NCBI GenBank assembly: GCA_016866215.1
Contig: VGNE01000021.1
Location: forward strand, 1 to 58,949
DNA from: Chloroflexota bacterium
Lineage (GTDB): Bacteria > Chloroflexota > Anaerolineae > Anaerolineales > Villigracilaceae
Reading direction: 5' to 3'
DNA length: 58,949 nt
Positions 52,870-58,949 of this stretch are shown piece after piece. Below the pieces are notes generated by a model. That model searched no databases. It was not told the origin of the DNA and saw nothing but the letters and a program-made list of their open reading frames with translations. Made by a program: the position numbers and the translations under genes. The stretch's first letter is position 1. The number at the start of each line of letters is the position of its first letter.

Positions 52870-53646
52870 ATGCAAAAACCATTGATCATCAGTCCGAGCA
52901 ATCCGTTGATTAAACAAGCGCGCGCTTTACGCCAAAAGAAGGCGCGGAATGAAAGCGGATTATTTCTGGTCGAAGGGATACATCATGTGGGGGAGGTGGT
53001 GGAGGCTGGCTGGGAGGTTGAAGAGATCCTATACGCCCCCGGTGTGTTGACCAGTCCCTTTGCTCACGACTTGATCTCCCGCTTCTCTTTCAAGCCTCAG
53101 CCTGTCACTGCGCAGGTGATGGAATCGCTGGCTGATAAAGATAACCCGCAGGGAATTATCGCCATCGTCCGTCAGAAGAAGAGTCAATTTAAAGACATCA
53201 AACCATTCACGCGCGCTGTGGCGCTTGTCTCGCCGCAGGACCCCGGCAATGTTGGGACAATCCTCCGCACCATGGATGCAGTCGGTGCAGACCTGCTCTT
53301 ACTGTTGGATGGCGGCGTTGAACTGTATCATCCCACCGTCGTCCGCGCCAGCATGGGCACCTTGTTCTGGAAACCCGTCATCCAAACCACATTCAGCGAT
53401 TTTCTCTCATGGTCACGCACAGGGAATGTTCAACTGGTTGGCGCCTCCGCCAAAGCGGATGTGGATTATCAAACCCTCGTTCTACAAATCCCCTGGGCCT
53501 TGGTCTTGGGCAGCGAGCAAAAGGGACTTTCCCCGGAGCAGGCCGCCGCCTGTGACCTGACCGTTTCACTTCCCATGCAGGGACGTGTCAGTTCGCTCAA
53601 CCTCGCAGTCGCGGCGGGTGTCTTGTTGTATCACTTAGGGAGGTGA
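52870..53646 (+). CDS. TrmH/SpoU-family RNA 2'-O-methyltransferase
   Basis: A 258-residue enzyme with an N-terminal L30e-like RNA-binding part (SPSNPLIKQARALRQKKARNESGLFLVEG) and a SpoU knotted catalytic domain. The three SpoU motifs are present: DPGNVGTILRTMDAVGAD (Asn, Arg), WALVLGSEQKGLS and LPMQGRVSSLNLAVAAGVLLY. It most resembles the rRNA-modifying TsnR/RlmB-like branch; the exact nucleotide cannot be told. ATG 52870 is used because the longer frame (52822) lies in the terminator of the preceding gene. The accessory region starts directly after it. Confidence 0.92.
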   Translation: MQKPLIISPSNPLIKQARALRQKKARNESGLFLVEGIHHVGEVVEAGWEVEEILYAPGVLTSPFAHDLISRFSFKPQPVTAQVMESLADKDNPQGIIAIVRQKKSQFKDIKPFTRAVALVSPQDPGNVGTILRTMDAVGADLLLLLDGGVELYHPTVVRASMGTLFWKPVIQTTFSDFLSWSRTGNVQLVGASAKADVDYQTLVLQIPWALVLGSEQKGLSPEQAAACDLTVSLPMQGRVSSLNLAVAAGVLLYHLGR

Positions 53647-53748
53647 GCTAAGAAAATACTAAATTTACAGGTTCGAATCCATGTGGACTTGCGCGGTAAA
53701 ACTTTGGAAGCACGATGGTTTGATAGCCACATACGTAGTTGTAGCTTG

Positions 53749-54001
53749 AGCCAACGATTTGCGTTAAATCCGCCTGCTTTGTTCGGGGTATTGGCGGTGG
53801 GGCGGGTGCTTCGACATGGTGAACCGCATAGCGAGTCGAACCGTCAGCACAGGCTGGACTCTGCCCGGGAGCAGAGAAAACTTGAAGCCAGTATCTCGAC
53901 AGGGTTTCGACAGGCTCAACCACCTGCTCGACAACCAAAAAATGCTTGAAAATGTCGCAGTGTACCAAGACCGGAGGTGTCAGGTGGAGCTAATGTTAGG
54001 C
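53749..54001 (+). repeat. attC-like element 1, carrying a family B insertion
   Basis: Left end GCCAACGATT and right end GTTAGGC (53995-54001) are weakly complementary, and the middle shares the order GACTCTG, GGGAGCAG, AAA-CT-GAAGCCA, ATGCT-GAAAATG, GTACC with the element at 55007-55141. A family B unit (53894-53934) and GTCGAAC boxes interrupt it. The GTTAGGC end fits the attC core GTTRRRY. No gene is seen in 53647-54110 apart from antisense frames. Confidence 0.45.
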
Positions 54002-54110
54002 ACTGTTACGCCCTATTTTGACTGATAGCATTCTGCGACTTTAGCTAACAATTACAATAAAACACCTTCTTTCTTCCATTATTCACTATTTATGAGACAG
54101 ATTCGGCACA

Positions 54111-54926
54111 TTAAGGGTAAATATAGGAAACATCGATATTCAAGCCAACAACGTATGAGTAGAAATCCGTGTTGTGAGTGTCCTCAAATACCCATTGAGT
54201 CCATAATGGAGATGCTGATCCTGAAGCAGTCTGTCCTAACTGATTTGAACTACCAAATGCTGTTGCTTCGCCAAGCAAATCATTGCTATCAAAAAATTCA
54301 TATACATCAGCAGAAGTGTCTACCAAAGGTATTGCGATGTTATAAATTACCCATCGAGCATTTTTGCTGGTTAGATCGATGCCTTTCCATTCAACAGGAA
54401 CTTTAAATGCTGCTGCCAGACCTAACGCATCAAACTCTCTAGCTAAGTGAATTAGTTTTTGTTCGTAGTCAAAATCATCCACCTCTATCACCTGGACGCC
54501 AGTAACAACACCACTATCTAATGGTATGTCGATAGTGATAGTATCAAATGTATTCCTGCCATATGTCTCCCCCGCATGAACCGTGTACCACCCCCAAATT
54601 CGTGAACCAATTGCTAGCTGATCTTTTCCCGGATTGTTTTCCGCAATATAGTAAATTAAAACAATTTCATCGTCACCTGTTGAAGAAGTCCAATCATCTT
54701 CTTCGCCATTGTAGATGGTCAATTCACCTATAGATAAAGTGACTTTGTAGCCAATCGGAGAAGGTCTTTCAACGGGTTGTGGATTGTAAGATTGCCTAGG
54801 TACAGGGTTATTTGAATTCGAATCATCTTCAAAAAGGTATTCTAAAACATCGCACCCAGAGAGAAAGAATGCAGCCAATATTAACAACACTACTCCAACC
54901 TTATTAGCAGCGATATTGATTTTCAT
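54111..54926 (-). CDS. Lipoprotein of unknown function (accessory region)
   Basis: A 271-residue exported protein with lipobox FLSGC (residue ~25) and an acidic, Asn/Pro-rich spacer. The mature part is beta-rich with several Trp (IGSRIWGWYTVHAGE) and acidic patches; I recognise no family. The gene is clearly more AT-rich than its neighbours and stands alone between attC-like elements 1 and 2, so it was probably acquired. No enzyme motif. Confidence 0.7.
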   Translation of the reverse strand: MKINIAANKVGVVLLILAAFFLSGCDVLEYLFEDDSNSNNPVPRQSYNPQPVERPSPIGYKVTLSIGELTIYNGEEDDWTSSTGDDEIVLIYYIAENNPGKDQLAIGSRIWGWYTVHAGETYGRNTFDTITIDIPLDSGVVTGVQVIEVDDFDYEQKLIHLAREFDALGLAAAFKVPVEWKGIDLTSKNARWVIYNIAIPLVDTSADVYEFFDSNDLLGEATAFGSSNQLGQTASGSASPLWTQWVFEDTHNTDFYSYVVGLNIDVSYIYP

Positions 54927-55006
54927 GTTTCTCCTCCAAAATATCTAGAAGTTGATTGATAAGATTGCAAATCTAGGAGTAATAAACAGCAATCACTTTA
55001 TAAACC

Positions 55007-55141
55007 GCCCAATAGCTTGCGTTACTGGCGCTGGGGCGGGCGTGGACTCTGTTTGGGAGCAGGAAAAACTCGAAGCCACGCTGCGCGAAATGCTCGAAAA
55101 TGCCGCACCGTACCCCAGCGTCTGTGCACGCTTTGTTGGCA
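55007..55141 (+). repeat. attC-like element 2
   Basis: The left half from GCCCAAT (55007) and the reverse complement of the right half ending GTTGGCA (55135-55141) align over about 30 bases, with a perfect CGCTGGGG/CCCCAGCG core. The centre carries the GACTCTG...GAAGCCA...GCTCGAAAATGCCGC block shared with element 1. It folds like an attC site but its end cores are imperfect. Confidence 0.5.
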
Positions 55142-55171
55142 CGCTTTTGGATTGCAAGACTCTACGCTTGT

Positions 55172-55408
55172 TTACAAACGGTCGTAATCTGGAGGTTCAA
55201 CTTTTGCTACTTTCGACATAGCCTTAAGAAATTTAGCCTTGCTTGCACGTTTTGCACGCATTTCTAAGTAATCTTCTGCGCCCAATGCAGATAGTTTTTC
55301 AGCCAATGCCAAAGTAATAAGTTGATTAATAGAAATATTTTCTTTTTCTGCCAACTCGCGAGCAGACTTATGAAGTGATTCAGGAAGTCTTAGACTTAAT
55401 GTACTCAT
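55172..55408 (-). CDS. Ribbon-helix-helix antitoxin
   Basis: A 78-residue protein. TLSLRLPESLHKSARELAEKENISINQLITLALAEKLSAL is a standard ribbon-helix-helix DNA-binding domain of HicB/CopG-like antitoxins; the rest is a basic helix ending in EPPDYDRL, which could bind the toxin. Its ATG overlaps the stop of the PIN toxin gene (ATGA), so it is translated second, an order opposite to most vapBC pairs. It should repress the operon and neutralise the toxin. Confidence 0.88.
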   Translation of the reverse strand: MSTLSLRLPESLHKSARELAEKENISINQLITLALAEKLSALGAEDYLEMRAKRASKAKFLKAMSKVAKVEPPDYDRL

Positions 55409-55830
55409 ATTTGACCTACCATTTCCAAAAACTCTTTTGGAGTTATCGCCTTAATACCGAATTTCTCAATTCCTTTGAAGTCATTTACGTTATACGTGAT
55501 GATGTAATTACAGTTTGCCGTAACTGCCAGTTCCAAAACCATATCGTCGCCAGGGTCTTTGAGTTGTGGTCGCCACAGATAGTAAATTTGCCAGTGATTA
55601 GAATTGTTGATAACGAAATCAAGGATGTCGTCAACTTCTTTTTCGTTCAAAGCAATTTCGCCAATCATTCTTTTAGCAACGGCTTCATATTCAAGAGCCA
55701 AAGGAACAGAGAGGTTTAATTGGTAAATATCTTCGTCAATAAGTGAAAAGAGTTTATAGGATGCTCCAAACTGCGAGCGCAAAGCCGTAACGAAGACATT
55801 GGTATCTGCGACAATTTGATGTTTACTCAT
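55405..55830 (-). CDS. PIN-domain toxin
   Basis: A 141-residue endoribonuclease-fold protein of the 'putative toxin-antitoxin PIN' group. Acidic active-site residues are seen in VADTNVFVTAL (Asp), LEYEAVAKR (Glu), DPGDDMVLELA (Asp) and a YNVNDF turn near the end (N-x-x-D-F). It would cut RNA when free. ATG 55830 is used; the longer frame to 55872 runs into the attC-like element. The pair is one cassette-sized unit between elements 2 and 3. Confidence 0.88.
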   Translation of the reverse strand: MSKHQIVADTNVFVTALRSQFGASYKLFSLIDEDIYQLNLSVPLALEYEAVAKRMIGEIALNEKEVDDILDFVINNSNHWQIYYLWRPQLKDPGDDMVLELAVTANCNYIITYNVNDFKGIEKFGIKAITPKEFLEMVGQI

Positions 55831-55873
55831 TGCGGTATTGTATATGATACCTTTGCTTTGGTCAATCCCCATC

Positions 55874-55996
55874 GGCCAGCGTTAGCCGCTTGGGGAGGGA
55901 CGAGATAACACTCCTTTGCCGGAACCAGCTTGAAGCCAAGAAAAAGGCTTGAAAACGCGGCGCATACCCCAAGTCGGCTGGATACCATTGTTGGGC
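55874..55996 (+). repeat. attC-like element 3
   Basis: CGCTTGGGG near the left and CCCCAAGTCGGCTGG near the right are complementary; the right end is GTTGGGC (55990-55996), a perfect GTTRRRY core. The centre holds CTTGAAGCCAAG and GGCTTGAAAACG, similar to elements 1 and 2. The left core is degenerate. Confidence 0.45.
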
Positions 55997-56101
55997 GGCA
56001 ACTCTTATTTTGTCAAATAGGTCTATATCGCAAAATGAATCCCAGAGCCGTGAATCAGAGCAGAGTCCAATTCTGTAAAAGCACAGTCTAAACTCTAAAA
56101 A

Positions 56102-56506
56102 TTAGCGCAGTTCTTCTACCAGAAAGTCATCAAATAGGACATGCCCACGTACCCCCACGGCTACTGAACCATTGAGCAGGGGCTCCTCGTCCCAGTAGTC
56201 TGTTACTTTCTTTTCATCAATGAAAAACTCTAACGCGCTACCTTTGGCATAGATGGCAAAGCTATGCCACTTATTGTACGCAATAAGCGGATACACGGTA
56301 CGGGGCTGATCCATATGCTGCGCACCTCGCGGACCAGTGAACTTCAGCAGTGAGAAGTCGGTGATAGGCTTTATCATGACCGAGTAAGACCCCACATCGC
56401 TATCCCTGAACTGGAGCGAGACCTCACCATCTATGGGCTTAAACCTGCCTCTAAAGACGTAGTTTCCCCACGCCGCTGCGTCTGGGTTATTTAGCGGAGC
56501 ACCACC
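56102..56506 (-). pseudogene. C-terminal LamG-like part of the glycosidase-like gene, beyond an in-frame stop
   Basis: This stretch continues the frame of the upstream gene past a TGA (56507-56509) for 135 codons: GGAPLNNPDAAAWGNYVFRGRF, VSLQFRDSDVGSYSVMI, FFIDEKKVTDYWDEEPL and GHVLFDDFLVEELR. It has the layout of a concanavalin/LamG domain. One base change would rejoin it to the upstream gene, and a free start at 56395 has no ribosome binding site. Confidence 0.7.
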
Positions 56507-57826
56507 TCACCAAATAATTTCCAGCACACCATTATTGACACTGGTACCGGAACCCCAGAGGCCCCAGGCAGTATCATCATTAAAATCCTCCCTGAGAAGA
56601 ACCCCAGACACCTCCCAGCTAACTCCCGGGAAGGTTGCTTCCGGGGCGGCAATTCCTTCAATATCGGAAACTGGTGCCACAACAGAGGTATAGTAATGAC
56701 TTATTATCTTGGTTGGCGCAATATATTCTTGCCTGCCCGCTGGCAGACCAGCAACACCGTCAAATTCATCCCCAAAAAGCCAGGGGAAGAAACCGTCTAT
56801 CCGGCCAATGCCGAGCCTGTAGAATATGTCCAGGGACCGACATATGATTTCATCACCGGTGAGAGAAGAATCGTTCCAGAAGGCTTCTGTGCCATGGTGA
56901 GGAAAACCGAGCTCCTCAAATACCACCCCTTTAACACCAAATTTTTGTTTCAGCTCCTCAGTCTTCAGCAGAAAACGGGCATATATTGCTTCAAGCTCTT
57001 CAAAGGTATCCACATCACTACCGTAGAAGTCAATACCGAGATAGTCATAGCCAGTTATATCAGCAGTCTCAACCGCCGCTACCTGCTCCTGCAAATATAC
57101 CTCCTTGTTGATGCGGTCCCAGAGATACATGAAGGGTATCCCCTGAACCAGAATACCGCTATAGGCACTGCGTACCTCCGGTAGGATGCCCTTATCCCAC
57201 TCCAGAGCTTTCTCGGCACCAACGAACATTTGCAACTCTTTCCTGGGGGCATACATCTCCACCTTATTTTCCTCAGCAATTCGTGCCCACTTTACGGCAA
57301 TCTCTTTGGCCTGCTCCAGCATTGAATCTATATCACCCGTAAGCCCATGCCCGTAGGCATGATGGTCACCCAGACGCTCGTGATAAACCAGCAGATATAC
57401 CTTGAACCCCAACTCGTGCCACCTCTTAATTGCCGAAACCATTACCTCTTCGGTTATGGCCGATTCCTCAAGGACTCTATCCACTGATTGTGGCGAATAA
57501 TCAGGACCGCCGGTACCATAGGGATGCTCAATTATCTTGCCATCCTGAGTGACCTGGGGCCACAGGGTTAGTTGCACCCAGTTGACGTTCATCTCCCGCA
57601 ATCGAGCCACTGTCTCGGCATTGTTCTCCATTCCCGGACTAACCCGCATTCCTCTGATTGGTATGGATGAAACTGGAATTGATGTTGGTGTGAAAGTGGG
57701 TGTCGGTGTTGGTGGAATGGGAGAAGATGTTGCCTTTGGCGTAGTTACGGGAGCGCCGCACCCCACCACAAACGATATGATCAATGTTAACTCCACGATT
57801 GACTGCCACAACTTTCTGCAGCTCAT
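56507..57826 (-). CDS. Lipoprotein with a glycoside-hydrolase-like barrel, truncated by a stop
   Basis: About 439 residues. Lipobox VVGCG (residue ~22) and a Thr/Pro-rich spacer are followed by a (beta/alpha)8-like domain: IRGMRVSPGMENNAETVARLREMNVNWVQL, KRWHELGFKVYLLVYHERLG, ITGYDYLGIDFYGSDVDTF and KGVVFEELGFPHHG, where the Glu in V-F-E-E-L could be the nucleophile as in GH5/GH53-like enzymes. A short C-terminal segment (VLLREDFNDDTAWGLWG) opens a LamG-like domain that continues after the TGA. The GLPAGRQ near residue 383 is coded by a small palindrome (56730-56750). The exact family is uncertain; the start at 57826 sits just after an attC-like element. Confidence 0.72.
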   Translation of the reverse strand: MSCRKLWQSIVELTLIISFVVGCGAPVTTPKATSSPIPPTPTPTFTPTSIPVSSIPIRGMRVSPGMENNAETVARLREMNVNWVQLTLWPQVTQDGKIIEHPYGTGGPDYSPQSVDRVLEESAITEEVMVSAIKRWHELGFKVYLLVYHERLGDHHAYGHGLTGDIDSMLEQAKEIAVKWARIAEENKVEMYAPRKELQMFVGAEKALEWDKGILPEVRSAYSGILVQGIPFMYLWDRINKEVYLQEQVAAVETADITGYDYLGIDFYGSDVDTFEELEAIYARFLLKTEELKQKFGVKGVVFEELGFPHHGTEAFWNDSSLTGDEIICRSLDIFYRLGIGRIDGFFPWLFGDEFDGVAGLPAGRQEYIAPTKIISHYYTSVVAPVSDIEGIAAPEATFPGVSWEVSGVLLREDFNDDTAWGLWGSGTSVNNGVLEIIW

Positions 57827-57861
57827 CTTAGCCTCCTTTCTCGACAGCTCTAACCCTGCCC

Positions 57862-57935
57862 GCCCAACGGCCCGCGCTTCACCTGCGCCGCCGAAGCGCA
57901 GCGGAGGCGGCGTCGGGTGCAAGCGCAGGTTATAC
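57862..57935 (-). repeat. attC-like element 4 (best formed)
   Basis: GCCCAAC (57862-57868) and GTTATAC (57929-57935) bound an almost complete inverted repeat: GCGCTTCACCTGCGCCGCC on the left pairs with GGCGGCG, TCGGGTGC and AAGCGCAGG on the right, with a few unpaired bases, as in attC hairpins. On the minus strand the right end is GTTGGGC, a perfect GTTRRRY core. The ends sit between the glycosidase-like gene and the membrane protein gene. Confidence 0.65.
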
Positions 57936-57961
57936 GTCATTGCCGCACCCGATACAGCGCT

Positions 57962-58798
57962 CTAACTGAGGATGAGTCGTTTGATTTCTCTCATCTCCGT
58001 AACAACCCGGGTCATGCCCAGAAGTTCAAGTAGTGGGAAGATCCCACTCAATACCAGCGGTGGAACCCACGATACAAAGCCCTGCAGAATTTTGAGTATT
58101 CCGCTCACCATAAAGGCCAGAACCACCCAGATGAAGGGAGCGTAGGGTTGGAACATCGTTTCCATGCCCAGCAAAGACTGCTCGAATTCCTCCTCGGCTT
58201 TCTCCAGCGCGGCGGCCTTCTCCTCTGGCCTCATCTCACTCTGACTTTCAATCTGGGCCTGCAAGCGGGGGAAAACAATCCCCTTCATAATCTGCGTGTA
58301 TGCCGGCGGGAAGATGAACCCGTGGCGCAACGCATCCTCCCGGTAACCCAAACCAAAACTGATACTGACCAGTAGTATGAGCGCAATTACCAAGCCCCCC
58401 TGCCCTTCTTTGATGGGGCGCACCGAGAAATTGAGCCGGTCATTCAGTTCGCCGATGACAGAGCGTGCGTATACCATTGCCAGAAGAAGATAAACAAGGC
58501 CCAAACCTAATGACACAATGCTTATTTCAAACGCAAGGATCAACGCCACCACAGACAAGACGAAGGCGACAATGATCACCCAGAAGGGACGCACCAGTGC
58601 CACAACTAAGCCAGCTGCCATAGCGACCAGGGCTATGGTCCCCAAAACCCAAATCGCCAAGTTGAACAGCTCCGGACCTAGGGAGAACAAAGCCTCATAT
58701 TGGCGATAAACCCGGCCGCAAACCACGCCGAGCAAGGCGTTGGTGATGACGAGAACGGCGACAAGGATGGTAGTTTTAACCGCCGTTGCATATTTCAT
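57962..58798 (-). CDS. Multi-pass membrane protein of unknown function
   Basis: A 278-residue protein with about six predicted membrane helices (first at residues ~8-28, four more before residue ~150) and a soluble Glu/Lys-rich helix (~185-220; RLQAQIESQSEMRPEEKAAALEKAEEEFEQ) before two last helices. No family recognised; YIP1-like membrane proteins are a loose possibility. The start 58798 has a strong AAGGAGG upstream. It is the last complete gene of the window and follows an attC-like element, so it belongs to the accessory region. Confidence 0.75.
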   Translation of the reverse strand: MKYATAVKTTILVAVLVITNALLGVVCGRVYRQYEALFSLGPELFNLAIWVLGTIALVAMAAGLVVALVRPFWVIIVAFVLSVVALILAFEISIVSLGLGLVYLLLAMVYARSVIGELNDRLNFSVRPIKEGQGGLVIALILLVSISFGLGYREDALRHGFIFPPAYTQIMKGIVFPRLQAQIESQSEMRPEEKAAALEKAEEEFEQSLLGMETMFQPYAPFIWVVLAFMVSGILKILQGFVSWVPPLVLSGIFPLLELLGMTRVVTEMREIKRLILS

Positions 58799-58949
58799 CG
58801 CGTTCACCTCCTTAGAGACATTGCCAGAGGGTAAGGGAGAGGGTTTACCTCTCCCTCCCCGTAGTCGCAACAGGGTCAATTCCCTGTATTTACCGGCGTG
58901 CGGCTTTCCCGCACCGGGCGACCCCCGCCGCCTTGCCCTGAATGAGGGA
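58799..58949. other. Window end without a complete gene
   Basis: Holds the AAGGAGG ribosome binding site of the membrane protein (about 58805-58815), a GGGAGAGG/CCTCTCCC palindrome (58828-58856) and GC-rich sequence to the end; nothing else is supported. Confidence 0.5.

Noticed and set aside
53660-53690. GGTTCGAATCC resembling a tRNA T-arm after the RNA methyltransferase gene
   Set aside because: No acceptor, D-arm or anticodon arm can be folded upstream, so it is not a tRNA; whether it is an old attachment site cannot be told.

Overview
The window looks like a chromosomal contig of an Anaerolineae-type Chloroflexota (monoderm, moderate GC), probably from a metagenome assembly. Reasons: many lipoproteins with Thr-Pro-rich linkers after the lipobox, twin-arginine L,D-transpeptidases, a SARP/STAND regulator, large PAS/GAF signalling proteins, a mycobacterial-type adenosine kinase, and palindromic and REP-like repeats between genes. 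Taxonomy is inferred from gene style only; no rRNA is present.

Layout. 1-12.4 kb: a decayed KdpD-like fragment, an aminopeptidase/FMN-protein pair, an acetyltransferase, a giant SARP-STAND regulator, a small conserved protein, two exported proteins and a heavily broken membrane histidine kinase. 12.4-19.2 kb: a GH13 enzyme with a lysine-rich tail, a SWIM-motif mini-protein with its own promoter, structured leader and terminator, an L,D-transpeptidase, an orphan DNA methyltransferase and a pseudo-receiver regulator. 19.4-22.9 kb: initiator tRNA, smpB, an MFS transporter and purB. 23.3-29.4 kb: two overlapping c-di-GMP genes, a GGDEF protein and a HD-GYP protein, the latter frameshifted. 29.8-40.2 kb: an aminotransferase, a CAP-LysM protein (frameshifted), a patatin, an esterase, a second L,D-transpeptidase, ccdA, a glutaredoxin-DUF2085 fusion, pgeF and yggS-yggT-yggU. 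40.2-47.7 kb: a lytic transglycosylase, then a class II aldolase, mtnA, a MazF-type toxin-antitoxin pair, adenosine kinase and ahcY. 48-53.6 kb: envelope lipoproteins, rsmA, an LCP protein, a G5/3D protein, a cupredoxin and an RNA methyltransferase. 53.7-58.9 kb: an accessory region in which unrelated genes are separated by attC-like inverted repeats.

How the genes fit together. ahcY, adenosine kinase, mtnA, the class II aldolase and possibly pgeF and purB make a plausible salvage set for the by-products of S-adenosylmethionine use (S-adenosylhomocysteine, adenosine, methylthioadenosine). Two L,D-transpeptidases, the Slt-type transglycosylase, the LCP protein, the G5/3D protein and the CAP-LysM protein form a cell-wall group. 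ccdA and the glutaredoxin fusion suggest thiol transfer across the membrane.

Most unusual observations: (1) a toxin-antitoxin pair inserted at the 3' end of mtnA and followed by a second, diverged copy of the mtnA C-terminal codons; (2) a candidate attC-like cassette array without a visible integrase; (3) a dispersed palindromic repeat family that lies in frame inside several protein genes; (4) a consensus promoter driving a short RNA that ends in a strong terminator just before the SWIM gene; (5) a cluster of broken signalling genes whose lesions are mostly one-base indels, so sequencing error must be excluded.
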